A stretch of 64,000 bases of DNA from assembly GCA_964500415.1 (NCBI GenBank), contig CAZCOB010000002.1, positions 50,128 to 114,127 of the forward strand, in the 5' to 3' direction. The first letter of the stretch is position 1, and each line of letters opens with the position of its first letter. Positions 8,859 through 17,529 of this stretch are shown here, piece by piece. The DNA is from JAFGPF01 sp964500415. Lineage in GTDB: Bacteria > Chloroflexota > Dehalococcoidia > Dehalococcoidales > RBG-16-60-22. Made by a program: the position numbers and the translations under genes. Below the pieces are notes generated by a model. That model made no database searches. It was not told the DNA's origin and worked only from the letters and a program-made list of their open reading frames with translations.

Positions 8859-10064
8859 TCAGGCATGCTCCAGCACCAGAAGGCTGCTGCCCCGCCGCCT
8901 CTCCCGCCTCCCGATATGAAGCTGACCCTGCGACTCTACATAATCGACCAGCCGGGTAATGGCCGTCGAGCCTGCTGAAATGATTATCATGCCGCCGCTG
9001 GAAAGCTGCCCGGACGCCTGGTCGAGTGTTAAAACACTGGCGTTTTTGCCCTCTTCTTCCCTCAGTATCCCGAGAGAAAGGTCTATTTTTTCTTTGTTTT
9101 GGAATGCGATGCCGACCTGATGTGAAAGGCTGACCCGCTCTGGAGGGCACCCGTTAAGGATGAGGTTTAGCCGGGAATACCGTAGAGCCAGCAAGTCTCT
9201 ATCGACGAGAGCAATGCTTTCAGGCCTGATGATTTTCCACAGGGCTGCCGCCGCGTGACCCTGCCCCGGATTGAATACCACAGCATGGCTAATCTTCTTT
9301 TTCCGTATGTCTTTTAAAGCCCTGAGCAGCATTTCGCTGCGATATCTGAGGGAATCGAACTCCGGCAGGCCGTAAGCGGACTGCATGGCATACTCCAGCT
9401 TCTCCAGGCGTATTTTTACGTTTTTCCGATGGTACACGCCGCGCTCCATTGTGTCTTGTTCAGGCCTCGGGGTGGCGGGTTCGCCGGAAAATCTATAATG
9501 AAAAACGGCGTGGCCCGCTCTATTCCTTCTGAGAATAATTTCTACTCCCGGTGTTTCGGACAGGATTCGCGCAACCGTCGCTTCGAGCGGGGCCACCGCC
9601 ACTATCGCCGCCCGCCCGCCGGGCGATAGGTAGTATCGTGCTTCCCGCAGCAGGTAAGCGATGACCGCTTCCCTGGCCTTACCGGGTATGTTGGAGACAA
9701 TGAGGTCGAAGTCGCTTCTTTTTATGTCGTCGTAGCCAAGGCTGCCGTAGATTTCCGGGCTGTCCAGTCCGTTTAGCTCAGCGTTCTGCCGCGAGTATAC
9801 CACGGCCAGGGCGTCTTTATCGACCATGTGCACTAGGCTGTCGGGGTGTAGACTCTTCAATGTCAGTCCCAGGGGCCCGTAGCCACAGCCCATGTCCAGG
9901 ATACGCTGCGGTTTACAGTCTGCCTCGACGATGGTGCGCAGGAGGAACTTCGTGCCGGTGTCTATGTCGTGGCTGCTGAAGAGCTCCTGTGATGTTCTGA
10001 ACCGCAGGCTGTGTTTCCAGGCGCGGTAAGTCACGTTTTTATGGAAATAGACATCCTCATCCAT
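8859..10064 (-). CDS. Tandem methyltransferase-domain protein (RsmC/RlmG-like)
   Basis: A 401-residue protein of two Rossmann methyltransferase-like halves. The N-terminal half has a clear SAM loop (DMGCGYGPLGL, about 58-68), an acidic motif (MVDKDALAVVYS), and motif IV reading SNIPGKA instead of the NPPF/Y of N-methylating RsmC-type enzymes. The second half (from about 215, starting MERGVYHRKNVK) repeats the fold with a degraded SAM loop (FNPGQGHAAA) and VDRDLLALRYS. RsmC and RlmG also combine a degenerate and an active half, though in the reverse order. Likely rRNA or small-molecule methylation; the altered motif IV leaves the target uncertain. Confidence 0.7.
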   Translation of the reverse strand: MDEDVYFHKNVTYRAWKHSLRFRTSQELFSSHDIDTGTKFLLRTIVEADCKPQRILDMGCGYGPLGLTLKSLHPDSLVHMVDKDALAVVYSRQNAELNGLDSPEIYGSLGYDDIKRSDFDLIVSNIPGKAREAVIAYLLREARYYLSPGGRAAIVAVAPLEATVARILSETPGVEIILRRNRAGHAVFHYRFSGEPATPRPEQDTMERGVYHRKNVKIRLEKLEYAMQSAYGLPEFDSLRYRSEMLLRALKDIRKKKISHAVVFNPGQGHAAAALWKIIRPESIALVDRDLLALRYSRLNLILNGCPPERVSLSHQVGIAFQNKEKIDLSLGILREEEGKNASVLTLDQASGQLSSGGMIIISAGSTAITRLVDYVESQGQLHIGRRERRRGSSLLVLEHA

Positions 10065-10114
10065 CGGTTTGTTTACCTTCGTAAAGCTGGACTGGCGCAG
10101 GGAGCGCCGGGTCT

Positions 10115-11035
10115 TTATTTCAGTTTCTGGAGGAACCTCTGGGCGGTCATGCCGGTGGTGGCACCGTCCCCCACGGCCGTGGAGACCTGCCGGGGAGAAC
10201 CGCTCCTGATATCGCCGGCGGCCAGGATGCCGGGAACCTCCGTTTCCATCAGTTCATTCACGATGACCTGCTTCTGGTCGTCCAGCGGCACGACCCCTTC
10301 CAGGTAGTCTGTATTGGGGTCGAGGCCGACGTGCACCAGGACGCCGTCCACTTTCAGGCTCTCCTTTTTCCCACCTTCCGCGAGGAGTTCTATCGACTCT
10401 ATTTCGCTTTCGCCGGTGATTGCCTCGACCTTTACCCCGCAGCGTACCTCGATTTTCGGGTTTTCTTTGACCCTATCCTGGAGGACGGCGGTGGCCGTGA
10501 GCTCCGGCATGGCCTCGATTATTATAACTTTGGAAGCCAAATTGGCCATGTAAAGCGCCTCGGTAACGCCCGAGTCGCTGCCGCCGCATACCGCCAGCAC
10601 GCGGTCGACGAACTGGCCGCCGTCGCAGAAAGCGCAATTAATGACACCGTTGCCCCGGAACTTATCCTCGCCAGGAACGCCCATCTTTTTCGGTACGGAA
10701 CCCCCGGCGATGATTAATGCCGAAGTCGTATAAGTCGTGCCATCCATGCACATTACCGACTTACTGCCCGGGGACTCCTGTACCGCTATTACCTCGTTTC
10801 GCTCTATTTTTAGTCCGTACTTCGTCGCCTGTTCCTTCATCTCCATGCCGAGTACGGAACCCACCACTCCCTCCGGAAAACCCGGGTAGTCCTCGATGTT
10901 TTCCACGTTCATAATGTACCCGCCGACACTCTCCTTCTCGATGAGGAAGGTGCGCCAGTTACCGCGGCTCAGGTATAATCCGGCAGTCAGGCCGGCTGGC
11001 CCCCCGCCGATGATTACCGCATCCCAATCAGGCAT
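10115..11035 (-). CDS. trxB: Thioredoxin-reductase-like FAD/NAD(P)-dependent disulfide oxidoreductase
   Basis: A 306-residue low-Mr thioredoxin reductase type flavoprotein. FAD motif GGGPAGLTAGLYLSR starts at about residue 10; the redox-active pair Cys134/Cys137 is in CAFCDGG (canonical enzymes have CATC); the NAD(P) motif is VCGGSDSGVTEA, and GILAAGD near the C-terminus binds FAD. The pyridine-nucleotide loop lacks the usual HRRxxxR, reading IIEAMPEL instead, so NADPH specificity is doubtful. AAGGAGT precedes the ATG. It follows two UGSC selenoproteins by 28 bases, which suggests it may reduce their Sec-Cys centres. Confidence 0.85.
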   Translation of the reverse strand: MPDWDAVIIGGGPAGLTAGLYLSRGNWRTFLIEKESVGGYIMNVENIEDYPGFPEGVVGSVLGMEMKEQATKYGLKIERNEVIAVQESPGSKSVMCMDGTTYTTSALIIAGGSVPKKMGVPGEDKFRGNGVINCAFCDGGQFVDRVLAVCGGSDSGVTEALYMANLASKVIIIEAMPELTATAVLQDRVKENPKIEVRCGVKVEAITGESEIESIELLAEGGKKESLKVDGVLVHVGLDPNTDYLEGVVPLDDQKQVIVNELMETEVPGILAAGDIRSGSPRQVSTAVGDGATTGMTAQRFLQKLK

Positions 11036-11063
11036 TTTGTGACTCCTTCGTTCAAGCTGAACC

Positions 11064-12866
11064 CTACGCCCCGTAGGGAACGTTCTTGCCTTCGATAACT
11101 CCGGCCCTGGTGAGCGTGGCCCCGGTTACCAGCCTCGTCATCACGGCGATTCGATTATACGGGGGCAACCGGAAGTAGCTGAAAGAGAAGGCACAGCCCG
11201 GCGCGCCTCCGGCCACGAAGAAGTGGAGGTTCTCCGGCGAAATCAGCACCGGCACCATCCCGCCCGGCTTCAGGGCCGCTTCGAAGACAGCCTTACGTTC
11301 CGCAGGCACGACTCCTATCTCTATTCCTGTCTGAATGCCCCTCCTATCCGCCGGACTGAGCTCTTCGTAACGCACCGCCGTGCGTTTATATACTCCATCC
11401 TGGAGGCTCTTCTGGTCGTAACCCATGTTTTTCAACTCGGCGGCCAGTTCCGGGAAGAGGATGATAAAGTGGTTTCTCGCGCCCACGCCGGAGCCCGGGT
11501 ACTGCCCCACGCCCTTTACCCCCCACAGCATGAACAATCCGCGGTCGGTCCGGATAATATCGTTAACCATATTGTCCAGGATACCCTCGGCGGTCCACGT
11601 TCCTATCATCCCGCCGTAGAAGTTCTGCATCGGGCTGGCCCCGCCGATGGTGGCCACCGTCACGGTGCTGTCCTTCGCTTTAAAACCCCGGCCGGCGTGG
11701 TAGGGCTGCCAGGGGCTGAGGTCGGCATTTTCCGCGAACGTGTAGAAGGTGTGCGGATTAACACGTCCGGTTAGGCCCATGTCGTTGGCGCCCGGCCACA
11801 TCTTGCCGATATTGAGTGTGGCGAGTCGCACGGCGCGGCCGATGGTGTTGTTGGCACGCCAGCCGTGACCCAGGAAACCGATTCCGGAGTTCATGTTCAG
11901 CTCTTTGGCGATGGGCCCGCTCACCACGATTATCAGGCTGAAGGAGCCTGCCGAAACTAAAATGTGCAGGTCGTCGAAATACTCGTCCGTCAGGGCTTCC
12001 ATGGCGGCGATTATCACCGGCAGGTACTCCGGCCTGGCGCCCGCCATCACGGCATTTATCGCTATTTTCTCAATCGTGGCGATTCCCTGCTTCGGGTTGA
12101 CCCTGCCGATTACCTCGTGGGGAGAGCGTGTCGTTCCGGAGAGCATCCATTTGACGCGCTCCGGTGTGGGGGGAATAAAGGGGAGGCCGTCGCTCCAGCG
12201 TTTCTCCACGAACTGCTGGTTAAGCTCCTCGATGGCGGCCAGGAACGACTCCGCAGTGATGGTAATTTCATCCGGCCCGTCGTCATCTTTTATCTCCCGT
12301 GCGGTATCCGCTTCATCCAGCGTCAGGGGAGTGGTTATGGCGTCGATTATATTGTCGAAAACCCCTTCCACCAGGGGGCGTATCGTCTTAACATCGCCCC
12401 GGAGCTTGTAGAACTCGGACGACTTTATAATGCTGCGGCGCACCCCGGGCATGGCATTATCGCGTGAGGCAGATTCTGCATCATCAGCGAAGGTATCGCA
12501 GGTAATAAATACTCCGGGCTTACCCATCTTTTCAAGTTTTATAGCGCCGGCAACTCCGACGAACGTACACGCCCCTCAGTCGCCGACCCCGTACACGAAG
12601 GTATCTATCTGCGGTGCCCATGCCTCCGCATCTTTATCAGTAATTTCGAAGGAGCCGCGTATCAGGTTGGTTTTCACTGTGGGATACTTATTCTTGAGTA
12701 GTTCTTCGAACACAGTAAAGAAATTATCCAGGCCGGGTTTGCCGTTGTGGTACAGCCCCACCCGTTTACCGGCTAAATCGGTAAGGCGCGGTGCAGGTGC
12801 ATTGGCCTGTTTGGCCTCGACAACCCCCCGGGGATTAAGCACCTCCAGTTTCACTTTTTCACTCAT
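11064..12866 (-). CDS. UGSC family selenoprotein, copy 1 (in-frame UGA = Sec97)
   Basis: One 600-residue protein read through an in-frame TGA at 12578-12576. The two halves share a frame with no other stop between them. Around the TGA the peptide reads YGVGD-Sec-GACTFVGVAG, a Sec-x-x-Cys redox pair (Sec97/Cys100). The N-terminal UGSC-like domain spans about 1-190 (PRLTDLAGKRVGLY near 26; KPGVFITCDTF after the motif). A large C-terminal domain of unknown function spans about 200-600 (RWSDGLPFIPPT, INAVMAGARPEYLPVII, GHGWRANNTIGRAVRL, GGAPGCAFSF). AAGGAGC precedes the ATG, 11 bases after copy 2. A SECIS-like hairpin follows the TGA. Reaction unknown. Confidence 0.85.
12545..12578 (-). promoter_or_regulatory. 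UGA(Sec) codon with bacterial SECIS-like hairpin, UGSC copy 1
   Basis: After TGA (12578-12576) come 14 bases, then CGTCGG (12561-12556), loop AGTTG, then CCGGCG (12550-12545): six base pairs including one G-U, with a G in the second loop position as in bacterial SECIS elements. Copy 2 has the same geometry with a compensatory pair. Confidence 0.7.
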
Positions 12867-12877
12867 TCTTGTGCTCC

Positions 12878-14656
12878 TTATACCGCCCCCGCCTTCGTCA
12901 AAGTCGCACCGGTAATCCGCTTGGTCATCAGCGCCGTGCGGTTATACGGGGGTATCCGGTAGTAGTTGAAGGAGAAGGCGCAGCCCGGCGCGCCGCCGGC
13001 CACGAAGAAGTGGAGGTTATCCGGTGAAATCAGCACCGGCACCTTGCCGCCCGGTTTCAGGGCTGCTTCGAATACGGCCTTGCGGTCGGTGGGGATTACG
13101 CCCAGTTCAATGGCAGTCTGCAGGCTCTTTCTTTCCGCCGGATTCAGGTCATCGTAAGGTATAGATGTTCGTTTATAAATTTCGTCCTGCAAACCCTTCT
13201 GGTCGAAGCCTATTTTCTTCAGCTCTTCGACCAGTTCCGGGAAGAGGATAATCATGTGGTTCATCGCACCACCGCCGGAGCCGAGGTATTTCCCTATTCC
13301 CTTCGTCCCCCACATGAAGTAACCCCGGCGGTCTGTCCTTACTAAATCTTCGACCATTCTATCCAGGATTCCCTCCGCCGTCCAGGTGCCAATCATCCCG
13401 CCGTAGAAGTGATTTAGCTGGCTTTCGCCATGGATTGAGCCTACCGTAACGCAGCTGTCGTCGGCTTTGAAACCTCGGCTGGCATGATAGGGTTCCCAGG
13501 CGCTGAAGTCTTCGGCCTCGCAGAAGGTAAAGAAGGTATGCGGTGATACACGCCCGGTCAGCGCCATATCGTTCTTCCCCGGCCAGGTGTGGCCGATGTT
13601 AAGCGTGGACAGGCGTATCGCTCTTCCTATGGTATTATTAGCCCGCCAGCCGTGACCCATGAAGCCTATCCCGGACTCCATCCCGATTTCCCTGGCAATC
13701 GGCCCGCTTATCACCGTAAGGAGATTGAACGACCCCGCCGAAGCCAGCACGTGAAGGTCATCGAAATCCTCGTCCGCCAGGGCTTCCATGGCCGCGATTA
13801 TTACCGGTAGATACTCCGGTTTGGCTCCGGCCATCACGGCGTTGATGGCTATCTTTTCTATGGTAGCGACTCCCTGTTTGGGATTTATCCTGCCCAGGAC
13901 TTCATCGGGTTTGCGTTTTGTTCCCGATAGCATCCATTTGACGCGCTCCTCCGTGGGGGGTATCAGGGGCAGACCGTCCCCCCAGCGGTTGTTCAGGAAA
14001 ACACTGTTGAATTCCTCGGCAGCCGCCGGGTAGGATTCTGCCGTAACGGTAACCCCGGCCGTGCTTTCTTCCTCGTATTTTCCCCCGGAAGCGTTCGATT
14101 CTTCAGGTGTCAGGGGTTTGGTCAGGGCATCGATGATATCATCGAAGACAGCCTCCACCAGCGGCCTGATGGTCTCCACCTTACCGCGGAGCTTGTAAAA
14201 ATCCTGAGAGCTTATTTTAACGCGACGCAACGTTGGCATGCCATTATCCGCTGACGCCGATTTAGCGTCGTCGTCGAAGGTGGTGCAGTTGATAAACACG
14301 CCGGGTTTTCCCATTGTTTCCAGCTTTACCGTGCCGGCCACGCCGACAAACGTGCACGACCCTCAGTCGCCGACCCCGTAAACGAAGGTATCTATTTCTT
14401 TCAGCCAGGCCTCGACATCGTCGTCCCTGATTAGAAAGGCGCCCCGCAGCAGGGTGGTTGTCGCCGTGGGATACCTTTTCCTGAGAAGCTCTTCAAATAC
14501 CTTATAAAAGTTATCCATGCCCGGTTTACTGTTCCAGTACAGCCCGACTCTCTTGCCCGCCAGGTCGGTGATGCGGGGGTTGGGTGCGGACACAGGTTTG
14601 GCCTCTATCGTACCCCGGGGATTGAGTACTTCCAATTTCACCCTCTTTTCACTCAT
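12878..14656 (-). CDS. UGSC family selenoprotein, copy 2 (in-frame UGA = Sec98)
   Basis: One 592-residue protein across an in-frame TGA at 14365-14363. The motif is exactly Sec-Gly-Ser-Cys (Sec98, Cys101) within YGVGD-Sec-GSCTFVGVAG, the signature that names the family. It is very similar to copy 1 over its whole length, so a tandem duplication is clear. The UGSC-like domain is followed by the same large domain (RWGDGLPLIPPTEERVKWML, AINAVMAGAKPEYLP, GHGWRANNTIGRAIRL, GGAPGCAFSF). AAGGAGA precedes the ATG. It is the first gene of the operon, and the promoter at 14733-14762 lies 76 bases upstream. Probably a cytosolic redox enzyme; the substrate is unknown. Confidence 0.87.
14332..14365 (-). 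promoter_or_regulatory. UGA(Sec) codon with SECIS-like hairpin, UGSC copy 2
   Basis: TGA (14365-14363), 14-base spacer, TGTCGG (14348-14343), loop CGTGG, CCGGCA (14337-14332). The closing pair is U-A here and C-G in copy 1, keeping the stem intact while the sequence differs. The loop carries G at position two. Confidence 0.72.
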
Positions 14657-14732
14657 TTATAAATCTCCTTCGTTAAATATGATGGCTCCGATAGAAATAG
14701 CATATGAAAACTGAAATTTTAAGGGCTTTTAT

Positions 14733-14762
14733 ATTATGGTAGTCCTCAAAAGCAAATGTCAA
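14733..14762 (-). promoter_or_regulatory. Putative promoter of the UGSC selenoprotein operon
   Basis: Minus-strand TTGACA (14762-14757) and CATAAT (14738-14733) with an 18-base spacer, 76 bases upstream of the copy 2 ATG. Confidence 0.6.
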
Positions 14763-14779
14763 CCTGAGTGCCTCCGTCC

Positions 14780-14807
14780 TTGACTTTTATGACGGAAATA
14801 ATATAAA
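14780..14807 (+). promoter_or_regulatory. Putative promoter of the first solute-binding protein gene
   Basis: TTGACT (14780-14785) and TATAAA (14802-14807), 16-base spacer. It is divergent from and next to the UGSC promoter, leaving a leader of about 145 bases. The rest of the 302-base intergenic stretch 14657-14958 holds the leader ORF at 14907 and nothing else recognised. Confidence 0.5.
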
Positions 14808-14906
14808 ATTGCGCACCAGCTATATTATTGGTATAAATGGAGCATTAAGCTGGAGATATTTCTATTAACGGTAAAAGTGCCGTTTATCAAGGAGGTTAAT
14901 CATGAC

Positions 14907-14939
14907 ATGAAACAAATAGGGGTCGTATTGAGAGAATAA
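14907..14939 (+). other. Possible 10-residue leader peptide upstream of the solute-binding protein
   Basis: An ATG at 14907 opens the peptide MKQIGVVLRE and stops at 14939. AAGGAGG (14889-14895) lies 11 bases upstream; an alternative ATG at 14902 gives only Met-Thr before stopping. The stop is next to the GGGAGG ribosome site of the following gene. It could couple or attenuate translation, or be chance. Confidence 0.3.
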
Positions 14940-14958
14940 AGGGAGGTATCAAACAAAG

Positions 14959-16503
14959 ATGAAAAAGCTCTTGTTAATTCCTCTGGCAGTTGTACTGCTG
15001 GTTACCCTGGTGTTCAGTGGATGCGGCGAGCCGGAGCCAACCTCGACAGGCGGAGATTTAAGAATAATTGTTGCCTCCAGCCCCAATGTTCTGGGCGGTT
15101 CTCTGGAGCAGGGACCCTTTGACCTGTTCGTGCTGCTGGGAGGGGTGGAGAAACTGGCGGAATATAATGAAAATCAGGAACTCGTCCCCTGGCTGGCTAA
15201 GTCCGTGGACATAGATGAAAAAGCCGAGACGATAACCATTGAGTTAAGGAAAGGCGCCAAGTGGCACGATGGTTCGGATATAGATGCCGAGTCCATAGCC
15301 TGGAATTACAATTTCCAGGTCGCAAATGAAAGAATAGGGTACTTATACCAGTTTGAATCAGTCGAGGTTATCGATAAATATACTCTGGTCATCCATTATA
15401 CCGGCGGCTATAATAACCAGCTCATCATGGGATGGCTCTGGTCTCCCCCCATGTGGTCCAAGGCGGCCTGGGAAGGAGCCGGTGGCGGCGATGCCAGCAT
15501 GGAGTGGGCTCGGAATAACTTCTCCGCCTCGGGGCCGTTCAAGCTGGCCGAGTTTGCACGGGATGACCACCTGACTCTGAAAAGGTTCGACGATTACTGG
15601 GGCCCGGAGCCGTTTCTGGATAACATCACCTACACCTTCATTCCGGACTCCGTAACCGCTTCGGCGCTTATGGAAGCAGAACAGGCTGACTGGTGGCTCG
15701 GTCCGCCGCCCAACAAACAGATTGAGCTGGAGGGAAAGGGCCTCGTCCGGCAGAGCGGCGGCGGTACTATGAATTGCCTCGTACCCAATATTGCCGGCCC
15801 CGATTCGAGATGGACTAATCCCAAGTTACGCCAGGCAGTACAGTACGCTCTGGATAAAGCGACGATGGCCGAGGCGCTCGGATTTGGCCTGGCTTCACCC
15901 TTGTTGACCATAGCGCCCGAGGGTGCAATGGGTTATGACTCATCTTATAAGGGCCACCCGTATAACCCGGATAGAGCCAGAGAACTGCTGGCTGAAGCCG
16001 GATATCCCGATGGTCTCAAGATATCAATTCTCGCCCTGCAGGGACCGGCAACGCTGGATGTCTGCGAAGCTATGAAGAGCTATCTCGACGCCGTGGGCAT
16101 AGAAACTGATATAGACATCGCCGATGCGGGCAGGTATTACGGAGGCCTTTACGGTATGGGCTGGCAAGACCTGATACTGTCCGGTGCCGGGATACTGGGA
16201 GATGTGCTGGGGACATTCCATACCAACTTCGGCGACCAGCCGCTGACCGCCATGTCTCCCGCCAGCTGGATGGTGCCGCCGGAACTGGAGGCTCTGAGTA
16301 TAGATTCACGTACCTATTCATCTCGGGCGGACCAGGAAACGGCCACCAAAAAGATAGTCCAGTATCTTTCCGACGAGGCCTTGATTATCCCCATTTTCCT
16401 GCAACCGTCTGCCTACATAGTTCAACCTTGGGTCCATACCGATTATCTCGCGGAAGGCGGTTTTACGTTCTATTTCGGTAAATACTGGATGGATGAACAC
16501 TAA
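14959..16503 (+). CDS. ABC transporter solute-binding lipoprotein, family 5 (peptide/nickel type)
   Basis: A 514-residue exported lipoprotein: basic N-terminus, hydrophobic helix 4-19, lipobox VFSGC with Cys22. The mature protein has the SBP family 5 layout: LVPWLAKSVDIDEKAETITIELRKGAKWHDGSDIDAESIAWNY region, FSASGPFKLAEF, LRQAVQYALDKATMAEAL, YNPDRARELLAEAGYPDGLKI. It should bind an oligopeptide or other small organic ligand and deliver it to an OppBC-type permease. No permease is adjacent; the nearest oppBCDF set is at 26.8-30.7 kb. A strong terminator follows. The ligand cannot be inferred. Confidence 0.88.
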   Translation: MKKLLLIPLAVVLLVTLVFSGCGEPEPTSTGGDLRIIVASSPNVLGGSLEQGPFDLFVLLGGVEKLAEYNENQELVPWLAKSVDIDEKAETITIELRKGAKWHDGSDIDAESIAWNYNFQVANERIGYLYQFESVEVIDKYTLVIHYTGGYNNQLIMGWLWSPPMWSKAAWEGAGGGDASMEWARNNFSASGPFKLAEFARDDHLTLKRFDDYWGPEPFLDNITYTFIPDSVTASALMEAEQADWWLGPPPNKQIELEGKGLVRQSGGGTMNCLVPNIAGPDSRWTNPKLRQAVQYALDKATMAEALGFGLASPLLTIAPEGAMGYDSSYKGHPYNPDRARELLAEAGYPDGLKISILALQGPATLDVCEAMKSYLDAVGIETDIDIADAGRYYGGLYGMGWQDLILSGAGILGDVLGTFHTNFGDQPLTAMSPASWMVPPELEALSIDSRTYSSRADQETATKKIVQYLSDEALIIPIFLQPSAYIVQPWVHTDYLAEGGFTFYFGKYWMDEH

Positions 16504-16540
16504 CCCGGGCTGGATAAAAAAGGACTGTAAATAGTCTGTT

Positions 16541-16573
16541 AGGGGAGGGGGCTAAGCCCTCTCCCCTCTTTTC
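16541..16573 (+). terminator. Rho-independent terminator after the solute-binding protein gene
   Basis: A G-rich arm (16541-16553) pairs with the C-rich arm (16555-16567) over about 12 base pairs with a short CTAAG-type loop, followed by CTTTTCTCC. Confidence 0.8.
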
Positions 16574-16598
16574 TCCATCTTTCCGAATCAGGTAAATT

Positions 16599-16628
16599 TT
16601 GACACTTATAACTGAAGACGGATAAAAT
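16599..16628 (+). promoter_or_regulatory. Putative promoter of the DUF169 gene
   Basis: TTGACA (16599-16604) and TAAAAT (16623-16628), 18-base spacer, 43 bases before the TTG start, directly after the terminator of the previous gene. Confidence 0.55.
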
Positions 16629-16671
16629 TAAACAATCGGGTGGTATAAATTGTAAAAGGAGGTCAGGTAAA

Positions 16672-17424
16672 TTGACGACGATAAAGGAATATAACAGCTA
16701 CGGAGAGGAACTTGAGAGGTCGCTACTGTTAAAGACGTCACCGATAGCCGTAAAAATGCTGGAGACGGAAAAGGATATCCCGGAAGGAGCCATCAGGCCG
16801 AAGCGAGACCGCGGTTATCACCTGGCGCAATGTCAGGCGTTTGCCATGAACCGGCGGCAGGGAGTGACTATCGCCATGCTGAAAGAAGACCACTGGTGCT
16901 GGGCGCCTTTACTGGCCTACGGATTGGTGGAAGACCCGCATGACGCCTTTGTGGACGCGCATACGACTTTCCCGCGTTTTGAGTACGGGAAATACATCGG
17001 CATGGTGACCGGGCCGCTGAGCTCGGCTAATTTCGAGCCGGACATGGTGCTGGTATATTCCGATACCGCGCAACTGAGGGAGATGATTGGCGTGCCGAAG
17101 TTCCAGGATAAGACCCTGGTGAAGTCCGAGTTCGACCCTATCGATTCCTGCGTTTACTCCGTCGTGCCCGTGATAACGGAAGGCCAGTACCGGATTACCC
17201 TGCCCGACCCCGGTGAAGCCTCGCGGGCCTTTGCCGGAGACGACGAAATTATCTTCTCCGTACCGAAGGAGAAGCTGGCGGGGCTGGTGGAGGGGGTCAA
17301 GCGTAGCGCCGCGATGAAGCAGAACGCCGAAGATTGGTCCCATATAATAATGATGCCAGATTTCCCCCGCCCTGATTTCTATATAGACCTGTTCAGAAAA
17401 TGGGGACTTGATGTCGAGGAGTAA
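16672..17424 (+). CDS. DUF169 family protein
   Basis: A 250-residue soluble protein of the DUF169 family. It has the typical N-terminal LLLKTSPIAVKML, an AQCQAF motif, WCWAPLLAYGL, YVGMVTGPL-like KYIGMVTGPLSS, and a late DSCVYSVVPV segment. Cysteines at AQC, WC and DSC may be functional. The start is TTG, fixed by AAGGAGGT. It has its own promoter and stands alone between the binding protein and the ABC exporter. Biochemical function of DUF169 proteins is not known to me; they are common in anaerobes beside redox genes. Confidence 0.78.
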   Translation: MTTIKEYNSYGEELERSLLLKTSPIAVKMLETEKDIPEGAIRPKRDRGYHLAQCQAFAMNRRQGVTIAMLKEDHWCWAPLLAYGLVEDPHDAFVDAHTTFPRFEYGKYIGMVTGPLSSANFEPDMVLVYSDTAQLREMIGVPKFQDKTLVKSEFDPIDSCVYSVVPVITEGQYRITLPDPGEASRAFAGDDEIIFSVPKEKLAGLVEGVKRSAAMKQNAEDWSHIIMMPDFPRPDFYIDLFRKWGLDVEE

Positions 17425-17453
17425 AAGTTGCCACCAAAATAGTCGTGCCCCCC

Positions 17454-17483
17454 TTTACAAAATAGCTATTTTCGTAATATAAT
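17454..17483 (+). promoter_or_regulatory. Promoter of the ABC exporter pair with an operator-like palindrome in its spacer
   Basis: TTTACA (17454-17459) and TATAAT (17478-17483), 18-base spacer. The perfect palindrome AAAATAGCTATTTT (17459-17472) occupies the spacer, a good place for a repressor. Confidence 0.55.
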
Positions 17484-17529
17484 ATATCACGTTATATCGG
17501 AATAAATTGCGGAAGTCAGGCATCTCCCC

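Noticed and set aside
11064..12527. The second half of UGSC copy 1 as an independent 487-residue gene starting at ATG 12527
   Set aside because: It has no ribosome site, and the frame continues upstream through one TGA into a conserved domain. The same arrangement recurs at two other loci.
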